DNA from: Parvularculaceae bacterium
GTDB lineage: Bacteria > Pseudomonadota > Alphaproteobacteria > Caulobacterales > Parvularculaceae
Reading direction: 5' to 3'
Assembly: GCA_020446945.1 (NCBI GenBank)
Contig: JAGRDS010000019.1
Coordinates: 1 to 64,000, forward strand
Length of the DNA stretch: 64,000 nt
Shown here: piece after piece, positions 19,731 to 28,994 of the stretch
Layout: each line of letters opens with the position of its first letter
How positions within the stretch are numbered: position 1 is the stretch's first letter
The notes under the pieces: model-generated
What the model was told of the DNA's origin: nothing
The model's input: only the letters and a program-made list of their open reading frames with translations
Database searches by the model: none
Translations under genes and position numbers: made by a program

Positions 19731-20766
19731 GGCGCAAGCGCCGTTTCAAATCTGCGGAATGGAGATCGCTCCCGGCGAACGCCGGCGCATAGATATCCCG
19801 GTCAGCCTGCTTTCCAATCATACGGGAATGAACCTCTCGGTCGAGGTCGTTCACGGCCGCAAGCAAGGCCCGGTCCTGTTCGTATCGGGCGCCGTTCATG
19901 GCGACGAAATCATCGGCGTTGAAATCGTCCGGCGTTTGAGACGCGAACCCGCGCTTCGCAATCTCGCCGGCACCTTGTTGCTGGTTCCGGTGGTGAACGC
20001 TTTCGGTTTTGTCGGTTTGTCGCGCTACCTGCCGGATCGGCGCGATCTTAATCGTTCATTCCCTGGCTCTCAATCGGGTTCGCTCGCCGCCCAGCTCGCG
20101 CATCTTTTTATGAAGGAGATTGTCGGCCGATCCGGCTATGGCGTCGATCTTCACAGCGGCGCTGTTCATCGCGCCAATCTGCCCCAGATTCGCGCCAAGC
20201 TGGATGAAGAAAAGATTCGCGAGCTTGCGTCTGCATTCGGCGCGCCGATCGTGTTGAACGCTCAGTTGCGTGACGGGTCGCTGCGTCAGGCGGCGCAAGA
20301 GCGTGGTTGCCTGATGCTTCTTTATGAGGCGGGCGAAGCGCTTCGTTTCGACGAAAAATCCGTTCGCATCGGGGTCAGGGGCGTTTTGAACGTCATGCGG
20401 TCTCTCGGCATGATCGCCGCCGGAAGAACCAGGCCGCAAAACGGCGCCGTATTTTCCAATCGGACAAGCTGGGCGCGCGCGCCGATGGGCGGTGTAATGC
20501 GCGCGCGCAAATCGCTCGGCGATATTGTCGAAGAGGGCGACATTCTCGCAATCGTCGCAGATCCGTTCGGCGTCACGGAAATCGAAATCGCCGCCGGCGC
20601 GGGCGGCGTCATTATCGGCAAGACCAACATACCTGTCGTCAATCGCGGCGATGCGCTTTTTCATATCGCGGAAGTCGTGGATGCGGCATATGCCGGCGAG
20701 GTGATTGACGGAATGGAGACGGACCTCGAAGACCGTGCGCTTCCTGACGCGATCGGCATCATTTGA
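19717..20766 (+). CDS. Succinylglutamate desuccinylase/aspartoacylase family hydrolase
   Basis: About 349 residues. The zinc carboxypeptidase-like fold is shown by '[14 protein letters not shown]' (His and Glu ligands), '[15 protein letters not shown]' and the third ligand in '[12 protein letters not shown]'. A C-terminal beta-rich, biotinyl-like part ('[16 protein letters not shown]') is also typical. AstE removes succinate from succinylglutamate and ASPA removes acetate from N-acetylaspartate; other members cleave amides. Residues upstream of GTG 19717 read out of rimK sequence, so I start there, overlapping rimK by 14 bases; ATG 19759 is possible. It lies between a ligase and an acetyltransferase, which suggests an N-acyl amino acid or glutamyl conjugate as substrate. 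Confidence 0.85.
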   Translation: MDKARAQAPFQICGMEIAPGERRRIDIPVSLLSNHTGMNLSVEVVHGRKQGPVLFVSGAVHGDEIIGVEIVRRLRREPALRNLAGTLLLVPVVNAFGFVGLSRYLPDRRDLNRSFPGSQSGSLAAQLAHLFMKEIVGRSGYGVDLHSGAVHRANLPQIRAKLDEEKIRELASAFGAPIVLNAQLRDGSLRQAAQERGCLMLLYEAGEALRFDEKSVRIGVRGVLNVMRSLGMIAAGRTRPQNGAVFSNRTSWARAPMGGVMRARKSLGDIVEEGDILAIVADPFGVTEIEIAAGAGGVIIGKTNIPVVNRGDALFHIAEVVDAAYAGEVIDGMETDLEDRALPDAIGII

Positions 20767-21290
20767 TGGGCGGCGATCATAGCGATTTCTCCGGCGTTGT
20801 CAGGCCGACGACGCCAGCTGACGCCGCCGCCGTTTCGCGCATATTGCGCGCGTCCTATGAAAAGCTTTACCGCGGATGGTACCGCGACGATGCGCTTGAA
20901 AAGGCGCTGCCGGCGATGACGCGCGCCAATCCGGTGCTGTTGAGTTCCGGAAGATATTTTGTCGTTGAGATGGACCGCGCCGTCGTCGCGTGCGGCGGCT
21001 GGAGCGCGGATTGCCCGGCCGGCGGCGCAATGGACCGTCGCGCGCATCTGCGCCATTTTGCGACCGATCCGGCTTATCTTAATCGCGGTTGCGCCGGTGC
21101 GATCGTCCAGCGTTGCTTCAGCGCCGCGCGCGCCGCGGGCTATGTCGAGTTCGAGGTGATATCCAGCCTCACGGCGGAAGCGTTTTACGCGCGCCGCGGT
21201 TTCATGCAGATTGCCCATGTCAGACAGCCGATGGGCGGCGTCGATTTCGCTTGCGTTCTGATGCGCAAGAAGCTGGAGGCGGCCGAATGA
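20766..21290 (+). CDS. GNAT-family N-acetyltransferase
   Basis: This 174-residue protein has the GNAT pattern: an N-terminal 'VRPTTPADAAAVSRIL', a central 'GRYFVVEMDRAVVACGGW', the CoA-loop region 'LRHFATDPAYLNRGCAGAIV', and C-terminal 'AEAFYARRGFMQI'. The usual RxxGxG/A loop is degenerate (NRGCAG). The ATG overlaps the preceding TGA (TGATG) and the stop overlaps the next ATG (ATGA), so it is embedded in the operon. The acetyl acceptor is unknown; the neighbours suggest an amino acid or polyamine-like substrate. Confidence 0.85.
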   Translation: MGGDHSDFSGVVRPTTPADAAAVSRILRASYEKLYRGWYRDDALEKALPAMTRANPVLLSSGRYFVVEMDRAVVACGGWSADCPAGGAMDRRAHLRHFATDPAYLNRGCAGAIVQRCFSAARAAGYVEFEVISSLTAEAFYARRGFMQIAHVRQPMGGVDFACVLMRKKLEAAE

Positions 21291-22075
21291 GAACGCGCAT
21301 TATGGGATTTGAATGGGACGCTAGTTCGTCGCATTCGCGCGGACCGGCCCTGGCGCCGAGCGTCGTCAAGCGCCTGCTCAGAAGCGAGGCGTCGAGCGCT
21401 TTCTCGATTGATCTCGTCGATCTGCGCGCGGCGATCGAAGATTACATCATCCCGGACCTGCCCGAAGACGGGGAGGGCGCGCGGGCGCTAATTGAAAAGA
21501 CGATCGGCGATTGCCTCGCTGGGGGGTTAGCGCCGCTTTCAATCGGCGGCGATCATTCGGTGACATATCCGATCCTGAAGGCGGTCGCTGCGAAACACGG
21601 GCCCGTCAACGTCCTTCATATCGACGCGCATCCCGATCTGTATGAGGAGTATGAAGGCGATCCCTTCAGCCACGCCTGTCCATTCGCGCGCTGTCTTGAA
21701 GGCGGGCTCATAAAATCGCTCGTTCAGGTCGGCATCCGGTGCTGGGATCCCAATCTGCGCGATTTCGCCGACAGGCATGGCGTGACGATCTTGCGCGCCG
21801 ATCAGACGGGAGATGTTCCGGCGGCGATATTTACCGAGCCGCTTTACATGTCGATCGATCTCGACGGTCTTGATCCGGCCTTTGCGCCGGGCGTCTCGCA
21901 TCCCGAACCGGGCGGTCTTTCAACGCTCGACGTGCTGACGATGATCCGTCGCATTAAAGGGCCGCTGGTCGGCGCGGATGTCGTTGAGTTAAACCCGGAA
22001 CGCGATCCGAATATGGCGACGGCGCGCGTCGTCGTGCGTCTCGTCAAGGAGCTGGCTGCGACGATCGCGAGCTAG
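21287..22075 (+). CDS. Ureohydrolase (arginase/agmatinase/formimidoylglutamase family)
   Basis: This 262-residue protein carries the complete binuclear manganese site: '[11 protein letters not shown]', '[14 protein letters not shown]' and '[20 protein letters not shown]'. The enzymes hydrolyse a guanidino or formimino group, releasing urea or formamide. It is shorter than agmatinases of about 300 residues because the N-terminal segment is reduced. The '[17 protein letters not shown]' segment, in the usual agmatinase position for substrate contacts, does not let me choose between arginine, agmatine or another guanidine. It closes the operon; its stop shares CTAG with the stop of prs on the other strand. 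Confidence 0.85.
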   Translation: MRTRIMGFEWDASSSHSRGPALAPSVVKRLLRSEASSAFSIDLVDLRAAIEDYIIPDLPEDGEGARALIEKTIGDCLAGGLAPLSIGGDHSVTYPILKAVAAKHGPVNVLHIDAHPDLYEEYEGDPFSHACPFARCLEGGLIKSLVQVGIRCWDPNLRDFADRHGVTILRADQTGDVPAAIFTEPLYMSIDLDGLDPAFAPGVSHPEPGGLSTLDVLTMIRRIKGPLVGADVVELNPERDPNMATARVVVRLVKELAATIAS

Positions 22076-23016
22076 TCGAACAGGCTGGAAACCGATTCCT
22101 CATTGGCGATCCGGCGGATCGCTTCGGCGAGTAGGCCGCCGATTTCAACCGTTTCGATTTTCTTTGCCGCATCGATTTCAGGCGTCGCCATGATCGAATC
22201 CGAAACGACGAGGCGCGTCAGCGATTTGGCTTTCTCGATGCGCGCATAGGCGTCGCCGGACAGGACGCCGTGCGTCACATAGGCCGAAACGCTTTTCGCG
22301 CCTTTTTCCATGATCGCATCGGCGGCGTTGCACAACGTGCCGCCGGAATCGACAATGTCGTCGAACAGGATGCAGTGGCGGTCTTTAACGTCGCCGATAA
22401 TATGCATCACTTCGGAAACGCCGGCATGTTCGCGGCGCTTGTCGACGATGGCGAGCGGGCGATTGTCGAGCCGCTTGGAAAGGGAACGCGCGCGAACGAC
22501 GCCGCCGACATCCGGCGAGACGATCGTCACATCGGCGATATCGCCCTTGTGAACGGCGCGAATTTTTTCTTCGAAGACTTTGACGGCGTAGAGATTATCG
22601 GTCGGGATGTCGAAAAATCCCTGGATCTGGCCGGCGTGAAGATCGACGGTGAGTACGCGGTCAGCGCCCGCCGTGGTGATGAGATTGGCGACGAGCTTGG
22701 CTGAGATCGGCGTTCTGGGGCCGGCTTTGCGATCCTGCCGGGCGTATCCGAAATAGGGGATGACGGCTGTAATCCGGCTCGCCGATGCGCGCGTCAGCGC
22801 GTCGATCGTTATCAACAGCTCCATCAGGTTGTTGTTGGCTGGATGCGACGTCGACTGAATGACGAAAACGTCCTCGCCGCGGACGTTTTCATGGATTTCA
22901 ACGAAGACTTCGCTGTCCTTGAAGGTCCGGATATCGGCGTCTGCTAGCCGCGTCGACAGGCGGGAGGCGATATTCTCGCTGAGCCGGCGGTTGGAATTGC
23001 CCGAAATCAGCTTCAT
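22072..23016 (-). CDS. prs: Ribose-phosphate diphosphokinase
   Basis: This 314-residue protein makes PRPP from ribose 5-phosphate and ATP for purine, pyrimidine, His, Trp and NAD synthesis. Visible motifs are '[15 protein letters not shown]' at the N-terminus, '[12 protein letters not shown]' near 95, the catalytic-loop and PRPP region '[15 protein letters not shown]' near 130, and the PRPP motif '[14 protein letters not shown]' near 215. Length matches bacterial class I enzymes. It is followed downstream on the other strand by the ureohydrolase, with shared stop bases. Confidence 0.96.
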   Translation of the reverse strand: MKLISGNSNRRLSENIASRLSTRLADADIRTFKDSEVFVEIHENVRGEDVFVIQSTSHPANNNLMELLITIDALTRASASRITAVIPYFGYARQDRKAGPRTPISAKLVANLITTAGADRVLTVDLHAGQIQGFFDIPTDNLYAVKVFEEKIRAVHKGDIADVTIVSPDVGGVVRARSLSKRLDNRPLAIVDKRREHAGVSEVMHIIGDVKDRHCILFDDIVDSGGTLCNAADAIMEKGAKSVSAYVTHGVLSGDAYARIEKAKSLTRLVVSDSIMATPEIDAAKKIETVEIGGLLAEAIRRIANEESVSSLFD

Positions 23017-23067
23017 GCGTCAGCCCCTGATTACCCGGCGCGTTTGTGACGATTTATTGACGGCGGA

Positions 23068-23871
23068 TCAAGCCCCGCCGCCCGATCCGAGCGCGATCGC
23101 CGACAGGTTCCGGCCGTAATCCGGCTCTCCGGCGCGCCGGCTCGCCCGGTAGCTGAAATAATCCGCGGCGCAATCGACGGTGCAGACCCTGACATCGTCC
23201 AGCCGTTCCACGCCGGCGCTGGCCAATCGCGAACGGCCGAAGCCGACGAGATCGAGCTGGCGCTTGTCGGCGTTTGCGCCGGGCGCGAAAAAAGTTTCCG
23301 AGTCCGGATGGCGCTTCAGGAAAGCTTCAAGCACATCGAGACCAACCTCGAAATTCGGCTGGCGCATGCACGGGCCGACTGCGCAGGAAATTCGTTCGGG
23401 TTTTGCGCCGAGAGAAACCATCGCCCTCACTGTCTCTTCAAGAACGCCCGCCAGCGCGCCGCGCCAGCCGGCATGTGCGGCGCCGATGATTTCCGCGTCA
23501 GGGTCGATGAATAAAAATGGCATGCAATCGGCCGCTAGAACGCCGAGCGCGACGCCTTTAAGGCGCGTCGCCATAGCGTCCGCTTTCGGTCCTTGCCCGC
23601 TCCATGGCTCGCTGACGATCACGACGTCGGCGGAATGAATTTGATAAAGCGTCAGCAGATGATCGGCGCCAAGCGTTTCACGGCAGCGCAGCCGGTTTTC
23701 GACTACGTTGGAAAAATCATCCGATGATCCAAGGCCGACATTCAGCGAAGAAAAAATATCGCGCGACACGCCGCCTGCGCGAGAGAAAAATCCGTGCGAA
23801 GCGCCCGCGCCGGTCAGGTTCGGCGTTGTCAGATGCGGTGTCGGATGTGGTGTCGGATGCGGTGCGATCAC
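23068..23871 (-). CDS. pgeF: Peptidoglycan editing factor PgeF (YfiH/laccase-like)
   Basis: This 267-residue protein has the DUF152 copper/zinc site: 'ADCMPFLFID' (Cys), 'GAAHAGWRGALAGV' (His) and an upstream His in 'TLYQIHSADV'. PgeF homologues keep L-Ser out of the cell-wall peptide by cleaving wrongly built UDP-MurNAc-L-Ser; some members act on purine nucleosides. The N-terminus is odd: His-Pro-Thr-Pro repeats encoded by three 12-bp tandem units. The start ATG overlaps the midA stop, so lgt-midA-pgeF is one transcription unit. Confidence 0.92.
   Translation of the reverse strand: MIAPHPTPHPTPHLTTPNLTGAGASHGFFSRAGGVSRDIFSSLNVGLGSSDDFSNVVENRLRCRETLGADHLLTLYQIHSADVVIVSEPWSGQGPKADAMATRLKGVALGVLAADCMPFLFIDPDAEIIGAAHAGWRGALAGVLEETVRAMVSLGAKPERISCAVGPCMRQPNFEVGLDVLEAFLKRHPDSETFFAPGANADKRQLDLVGFGRSRLASAGVERLDDVRVCTVDCAADYFSYRASRRAGEPDYGRNLSAIALGSGGGA
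23832..23867. repeat. Three tandem 12-bp units at the 5' end of pgeF
   Basis: The units GATGCGGTGTCG, GATGTGGTGTCG and GATGCGGTGCGA run head to tail on the plus strand. Read on the minus strand they encode the His-Pro-Thr-Pro-rich N-terminus of PgeF just after its start codon. The unit length keeps the reading frame, so copy-number change would lengthen the leader without breaking the protein. Confidence 0.75.
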
Positions 23872-24983
23872 GCCGAAAATCCTGCCGGTTCGTTAAGGCC
23901 GGGCGAAGAAACGCACAAAACCTTAAACAATTCTCCCATCTGGGTCGGCGACGAAATCCGATGCGCGCCGGCGAACAGATCGGCGGCCTCTTCGGGCGTC
24001 TTGCCGGCGCTCAGCCGTTCGAGGCGCAGCGCGAGCCCCAACCGCTCCAGAAACGCACCCTGGGAGGTCGGGCCATGCGCCGCCGCGCCGGCCGAAAACG
24101 CAGCGCGCTGAAGGCGTTCGAAATTCACATGCGCAGTTATGTCCGCCCGCCCGGGAGAGGCGAGGACCGGCCAGTATTTATGGCGGCGGACCGCCTGCAG
24201 CGTTTCGCCGACGCCGCCGTGAAGGTGCCCGTAATCAATGATGAGCGCGCGTCCGCTATGTTCGACCAGCAATCGTGATATATCTTCGGCGATTGTTTCG
24301 CCGGCTTCGCCGACTTCAAAAATCGCGCCCGCCGCCGCATCGCCCGGTTCGGGAAGATCAATCGTCGGCAAGGGCGGCGTCGGCGACTCGCAAAAGGCGA
24401 GCGCATTCGCTTGCGCATCCAGCCCGACGAGCCTCTCGCGCCAGCCCCGCTCGCCTCGAACGAATTGCCGGATCGGCAGGCAATCGAAAAATTCATTTGC
24501 GATGATCAGCGACGGCGCCGGCGGCGTATCGGCGAGGCCGTCGGCCCAGTCGGTCGCAATGCCGGCGTCGCGCAGGCGGCGCTGCTGTTCATGACGTAAT
24601 CGCCCGCTCGTTTCGACGAGCCAGACATGAGCGGCGTCGAGAAAGGCGGGACGCAAACGCGCGGCGCGCAAAATATCCTGCATCAACACGCCGCGCCCGG
24701 GGCCGAGTTCGATGAGATTGAAATCGGCCGGCGAGCCCATATCCGTCCAGGACTGGACGAGCCATAAACCGATCAGTTCGCCGAAGATCTGGCTGATCTC
24801 GGGCGCGGTCGTGAAATCTCCCTTCGCGCCGATCGGCGCCTGCGAGGTGTAATACCCGTCATGCGGATGAAGGAGGGCGTCCTCCATATAATCGGCGACT
24901 GTAATGGGCCCGCGCGATTTGATGAGCGCGATCAGACGTTCTTCAAGCGGGGTGATCTCCCGCGCCGCGGCCCCTTCAGTCAT
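23868..24983 (-). CDS. MidA/NDUFAF7-family SAM-dependent methyltransferase
   Basis: This 371-residue protein has the DUF185 class I methyltransferase pattern: 'DGYYTSQAPIGAKGDFTTAPEIS' (split here by position, near 50-70), the SAM motif 'LIELGPGRGVLMQDIL', and 'IIANEFFDCLPIRQF'. The human homologue methylates an arginine of complex I subunit NDUFS2; bacterial roles are less clear. The ATG at 24983 overlaps lgt by 8 bases; the reading frame extends upstream into lgt but is not family sequence. Between lgt and pgeF it sits in a gene order common in alphaproteobacteria. Confidence 0.9.
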   Translation of the reverse strand: MTEGAAAREITPLEERLIALIKSRGPITVADYMEDALLHPHDGYYTSQAPIGAKGDFTTAPEISQIFGELIGLWLVQSWTDMGSPADFNLIELGPGRGVLMQDILRAARLRPAFLDAAHVWLVETSGRLRHEQQRRLRDAGIATDWADGLADTPPAPSLIIANEFFDCLPIRQFVRGERGWRERLVGLDAQANALAFCESPTPPLPTIDLPEPGDAAAGAIFEVGEAGETIAEDISRLLVEHSGRALIIDYGHLHGGVGETLQAVRRHKYWPVLASPGRADITAHVNFERLQRAAFSAGAAAHGPTSQGAFLERLGLALRLERLSAGKTPEEAADLFAGAHRISSPTQMGELFKVLCVSSPGLNEPAGFSA

Positions 24984-25875
24984 GAGCCCCAGCCGCTGCG
25001 CCTTGCGGCTTTTTAAACGCCCGCCAGACGAGCCAGCATCCAAGCGCCAGCATCGGCGTCGACAGCATCATGCCCATGGTGAGACCAAGTGGGAATTCGG
25101 GAAGAAATTGATCAGGTTCGCGGAAGTTCTCGACAATTATCCTTGAAAGCGCATAGCCGCCGAGAAACACGCCCATCGTCGCGCCCGGCCGTTTGAGAAA
25201 TTTGAATTTCCACACGAGGAGCGACACGACGGCGAACAGGACGACCCCCTCCAGCGCGGCCTCATAGAGTTGGCTCGGATGGCGCGGAAGCTGGCGCTCG
25301 TCGGCCGGAAAGACCATCGCCCATTTACCGTCCCAGGGGCGCCCGTAAAGCTCGCCATTGATGAAATTGGCGATCCTGACGAGGAATATCCCGATCGGCG
25401 CGGCGGCGGCGAACAGATCGCCAAGCGAGAACGGGTTCACCTTGTATCGCCGCGCATACCAGAGCCCGGCGATCGTGACGCCCAGCAATCCGCCGTGAAA
25501 CGACATTCCCCCCTTCCACAACATAAGGAAAGGCGGGATCGGCAGCCAGCCGATCAGCGTTTTGACGATACCGTCTGACATCGAGACGCCGAGCGGCGTC
25601 CAGGCGCCGACCAGCAGGGACGGTTCGTAAAACAGGACATAGCCGAGACGCCCGCCCGCCATCACGCCGATTGCGACCCAGAAAATTACATCGTCGAGTT
25701 GCGTCTTGTTCACAGGCGCGCCGGCGCCCGGCCACAGATTCGCGCGCGCGATGAGCTTTCGTGCGTAAAACCAGCCGATGCCGATCCCGAATATGTAGCC
25801 GAGCGAGTACCAGCGGATCGGCAGGGGGCCGAGATGGAGCGCGACAGGGTCGATATTGGGATAGGGAATGGTCAT
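24976..25875 (-). CDS. lgt: Prolipoprotein diacylglyceryl transferase
   Basis: This 299-residue inner-membrane enzyme transfers diacylglycerol from phosphatidylglycerol to the lipobox cysteine of prolipoproteins. It has seven hydrophobic segments. The Lgt signature 'GIFLVRIANFINGELYGRPW' near 150, 'MSFHGGLLGV' near 115 (the essential His-Gly-Gly) and 'RHPSQLYEAALEG' near 205 are all present. First gene of lgt-midA-pgeF. The start at 25875 gives the conserved N-terminal 'LGPLPIRWYSLGY' region. Confidence 0.96.
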   Translation of the reverse strand: MTIPYPNIDPVALHLGPLPIRWYSLGYIFGIGIGWFYARKLIARANLWPGAGAPVNKTQLDDVIFWVAIGVMAGGRLGYVLFYEPSLLVGAWTPLGVSMSDGIVKTLIGWLPIPPFLMLWKGGMSFHGGLLGVTIAGLWYARRYKVNPFSLGDLFAAAAPIGIFLVRIANFINGELYGRPWDGKWAMVFPADERQLPRHPSQLYEAALEGVVLFAVVSLLVWKFKFLKRPGATMGVFLGGYALSRIIVENFREPDQFLPEFPLGLTMGMMLSTPMLALGCWLVWRAFKKPQGAAAGAHD

Positions 25876-25976
25876 TCGGTCCAGGGCTTTTTCGACGCCG
25901 GGTTTTTAGCGCGCTTTTTCGTCGCTGTCGCCTTTGCGCGATTCTGGCGGTATCAAGGACGTCTGAAGGAGCCGAT

Positions 25977-26231
25977 ATGCAGACGCAAAGTCCGATTTTC
26001 GATGAAATCGCCAAAATGATGGCTGAGGCGGCGGGCGCGGTGGATGGCGTGCGCCGCGAAGCCGAAACGGTCGCTCGCGGGCAGTTGCAGCGGCTCGTCA
26101 GCGATATGGATCTCGTCCCGCGCGAGGAATTCGAGGTCGTCCGGGAAATGGCGATCGCCGCGCGCGAGGAAAACGAGCGCCTGACCGCGCGAATCGCGGA
26201 GCTTGAGGCGCGGTTGGGTAAAACGAACTAA
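25977..26231 (+). CDS. ubiK: UbiK-family accessory factor (BMFP/YqiC)
   Basis: This is a short 84-residue protein: an amphipathic N-terminal half 'FDEIAKMMAEAAGAVDGV' and a C-terminal coiled coil 'REENERLTARIAELEARLG'. 'LVSDMDLVPREEFEVVREMA' is the family core. UbiK homologues form trimers, bind membranes, and help late, oxygen-dependent or general ubiquinone synthesis with UbiJ. An AAGGAG precedes the ATG by 5 bases. It is divergent from lgt, as in many alphaproteobacteria. Confidence 0.9.
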   Translation: MQTQSPIFDEIAKMMAEAAGAVDGVRREAETVARGQLQRLVSDMDLVPREEFEVVREMAIAAREENERLTARIAELEARLGKTN

Positions 26232-26310
26232 TACTCGCGACGAGCGAATCATTGCGGCCGCTTCCGACTCGCAGCGCAAATAGCGTCCAGCAGTCACCGC
26301 CGGGAGTGTG

Positions 26311-26814
26311 ATGTCGATTGAGTTGCTAAAGTCGCCGAGGGCCGACGCCGACCCCCTCGACGCCCTCGAAACTGTCGCCGACGAAATGGAGCTGACGGTC
26401 GAGCGCGTCGATGCTGATGAACTTCACCTCGCCATACCGGGCATGTGGCGCGACGCCGGTTTCTGGTTCACCTGGCGCCCCGAACTTTCGACGCTTCAGA
26501 TGGGCGCCCCGCTCGATCTGAAAGCGCCGAAAGGTCGGATCGCCGATGCGGCGCGCCTTGTCTCGATGGCGAATGAACGGTTGTGGATCGGGCATTTCGA
26601 CCTGTGGTCCGACGATCTGTCGATTGTCTTTCGGAATTCGGCGGTCTTGCCCGCCAGCGGCGCTCTCGACCGGATGCAGGCCGAATGTCTTATAAAAGGC
26701 GCGCGGGAGGCGATTGACAGGTTCCTTCCTGCTTTCAACTTTTTCATCTGGGGCGGAAAGACGCCGGAAGAAGCGATTGAGGCGGCGTTGTTCGAAACTG
26801 CCGGCAACGCTTGA
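26311..26814 (+). CDS. YbjN-domain protein
   Basis: This 167-residue protein is of the YbjN family (type III secretion chaperone-like fold). It has the 'PGMWRDAGFWFTWRPELSTLQM' region split over two strands and the helical C-terminus 'GKTPEEAIEAALFETAGNA', both common in alphaproteobacterial members next to proC. Function is not established; E. coli YbjN affects motility and stress. The ATG at 26311 is 4 bases after GGGAG; a GTG one codon upstream is too close to that site. It lies 59 bases ahead of proC, probably in one operon. Confidence 0.85.
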   Translation: MSIELLKSPRADADPLDALETVADEMELTVERVDADELHLAIPGMWRDAGFWFTWRPELSTLQMGAPLDLKAPKGRIADAARLVSMANERLWIGHFDLWSDDLSIVFRNSAVLPASGALDRMQAECLIKGAREAIDRFLPAFNFFIWGGKTPEEAIEAALFETAGNA

Positions 26815-26873
26815 TCGCGCAAAAAGCGCGGCGCCGAATCGACCGTGCGCCGCGTCTCGTCTAGTAACGCGGG

Positions 26874-27689
26874 ATGAAACAGAAAATATCCGTCGCGCTG
26901 GTTGGCGCGGGGTCCATGGGCGGCGCCTTGCTGCGCGGATGGCTCGAAAATTCCGTTATCGACGCGGCGAGCTCGGCGGCGTTTGATCCGGCGCCGGCGC
27001 AATGGCTCGAAGCGGCGGGCGTAAATAGCGGACTGGCGATCAATCCGTCCTTGCAGGCCGGGCGGTATGATGCGCTGGTGATCGCCGTCAAGCCGCAAAC
27101 GGCTGAAAAAGCGCTGCCGCCGTTTTCCGAAATCGCGCGTGAGACTTTGACCGTCTCCATCATGGCGGGAACGAGCATCGCCTCGATTTCGCGGTATCTC
27201 GGCGGCGCGCGAAAGATCGTGCGCGCCATGCCGAACCTTCCGGCGGCTGTCGGAAAAGGCGCGAGCGCGATATATTGCGCGCGCGGTGTCGGCGAAACCG
27301 AAAAAGTGATCGCGCAAGACCTGATGGCTGCTGTCGGTGCGGCGATCTGGGTCGACAGCGAATCCGCAATTGACGCGGCGACGGCGATTTCAGGCAGCGG
27401 TCCGGCTTATTTCTTTTTGCTCGGCGAAGCCCTTGAAGCGGCGGCGCGCGCGCTCGGGCTTGACGACGATGCGGCGCGGTCGCTGGCGCGCGCGACGCTA
27501 ATCGGCGCCGGCGCATACGCCGCCCAGGATCGGCGCGCGCTGGATGAGCTGCGCCGCGCGGTTACATCTCCCGGCGGAACGACCGAAGCCGCATTGAAAA
27601 TATTCGACGGCGACGATCGGCGCCTGCGCAAACTTGTCGAGGAGGCGACGCGGGCGGCGGCCAGGCGCGCCGGCGAACTTACGAACTAG
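26874..27689 (+). CDS. proC: Pyrroline-5-carboxylate reductase
   Basis: This 271-residue enzyme catalyses the last step of proline synthesis, NAD(P)H-dependent reduction of P5C. It has 'LVGAGSMGGALLRGW' at the N-terminus, 'IAVKPQTAEKALPPF' near 70, 'RAMPNLPAAVGKGA' near 115, and the C-terminal signature 'TSPGGTTEAALKIF' near 229-242. Length is normal. Its TAG shares CTAG with the stop of the convergent histidine kinase gene. Confidence 0.95.
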   Translation: MKQKISVALVGAGSMGGALLRGWLENSVIDAASSAAFDPAPAQWLEAAGVNSGLAINPSLQAGRYDALVIAVKPQTAEKALPPFSEIARETLTVSIMAGTSIASISRYLGGARKIVRAMPNLPAAVGKGASAIYCARGVGETEKVIAQDLMAAVGAAIWVDSESAIDAATAISGSGPAYFFLLGEALEAAARALGLDDDAARSLARATLIGAGAYAAQDRRALDELRRAVTSPGGTTEAALKIFDGDDRRLRKLVEEATRAAARRAGELTN

Positions 27690-28993
27690 GCCGGCAGTTT
27701 CAGAACGGCGCGCAATCCGCCAAGCGGCGAATCGTCAAGCGTCACCTCGCCGCCATGGCTGCGGGCGACTTCGCGCACGATCGCAAGCCCGAGCCCGACG
27801 CCTTCCTTGCTGCTGCGCGCCTCGTCAAGGCGGATAAATGGCTTGAACACATCGCGTCGTCTATCGGCGGGAATGCCTGCGCCGTCATCATCAACGATAA
27901 TTTCGACAAAGGGCGCGCGCCGATGAAGGGTTATGCAAACATGATCGGCGTATTTCAGGCCGTTGCCGACAAGATTGGCGATGGCGCGTTTTAACGCCGC
28001 GCGCCGCCCCTCAAAGCGGACCGATCCGGCGAGTTCCGCGCTCACGCGTTCGTTTCCCGGATCGATATCGTCAATCGTTTCACGAATGAGGGCGCTCAAA
28101 TCGAAAACTTCCGGCTCGCCCGCAGATGAAATATCCGACGCGAATTCGAGATAGGATTCGATCATCTTCTCCATCTCGACGACATCGCGCCGCAATTCTT
28201 CCGCGTCGGCGTTGTCAGGCAACATGGCGAGTGCGAGTTTCATGCGCGTCAGCGGCGTTCTAAGGTCGTGGCTGACACCGGCGAGCATGGTCGTGCGTTG
28301 TTCAAGATGGCGCTTCAGGCGTTCACGCATGGCGATGAAGGCGCGCCCGGCGCGGCGCACTTCGGTCGCGCCGGAAGGGCGAAAGCCGGGCATGTCGCGT
28401 CCGCGACCGAACGCTTCAGCCGCAGCGGCGAGGCGCAGGATCGAGCGCACCTGATTTCGCAGGAAAACGATTGCGATCGAACCGAGCAGAAGCGAAGTTC
28501 CGATCAGCCAAAGCACGAAAACCGGCCCCGTCGTTGCGAAAACCCGGTCGCGAAATGGAAGAAATACAAGATATCCGTCATCCGTCTGGACGCGGATCTC
28601 GACATAAACGGGCCAGCTTTTCGTGTCGAACCAGAACGGCCGGTCGAGTTCTTCGCGCAATTGCCTGTCGAGCGTCTTGTTGTAGAGATTGAACGCGGAC
28701 AGCTTGTTGGCGCGTGGCACGGTTTTTCCGCGTTCAAATCGAGTTGAGATATCGAGATTTTCGAAAGCGAGCTTTACGACCTCACGGCGCGCCTCCTCGT
28801 CCGGCGCCGCCTCAAACAGGCGCGTCAGGAGCGAGACCTGACCGGCGATGTTCGCCGACTGGTTCGCCGTCACCGTATCCCAATGACGTTCGAAAAAGAC
28901 ATAGGTGATGACCGACTGCATCAGAAAGATTGGCAGTATGACGATCAATACGACGCGCGCGTAAAGGCTTTTCGGCAGGAAGCGCTTGATCAT
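27686..28993 (-). CDS. EnvZ-type sensor histidine kinase
   Basis: This 435-residue kinase has the classical layout: TM1 at about 13-34, a periplasmic region of about 120 residues, TM2 at about 157-178, a HAMP domain, HisKA with His242 in 'GVSHDLRTPLTRMK', and a HATPase ending in 'GVGLGLAIVREVARSHGG'. The preceding gene on the same strand is its OmpR-type regulator, and one base separates them, so they are a pair. In alphaproteobacteria such pairs include the envelope regulators CenK/CenR and PetP/PetR; assigning this one to that group is inference. Confidence 0.92.
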   Translation of the reverse strand: MIKRFLPKSLYARVVLIVILPIFLMQSVITYVFFERHWDTVTANQSANIAGQVSLLTRLFEAAPDEEARREVVKLAFENLDISTRFERGKTVPRANKLSAFNLYNKTLDRQLREELDRPFWFDTKSWPVYVEIRVQTDDGYLVFLPFRDRVFATTGPVFVLWLIGTSLLLGSIAIVFLRNQVRSILRLAAAAEAFGRGRDMPGFRPSGATEVRRAGRAFIAMRERLKRHLEQRTTMLAGVSHDLRTPLTRMKLALAMLPDNADAEELRRDVVEMEKMIESYLEFASDISSAGEPEVFDLSALIRETIDDIDPGNERVSAELAGSVRFEGRRAALKRAIANLVGNGLKYADHVCITLHRRAPFVEIIVDDDGAGIPADRRRDVFKPFIRLDEARSSKEGVGLGLAIVREVARSHGGEVTLDDSPLGGLRAVLKLPA

Positions 28994-28994
28994 T

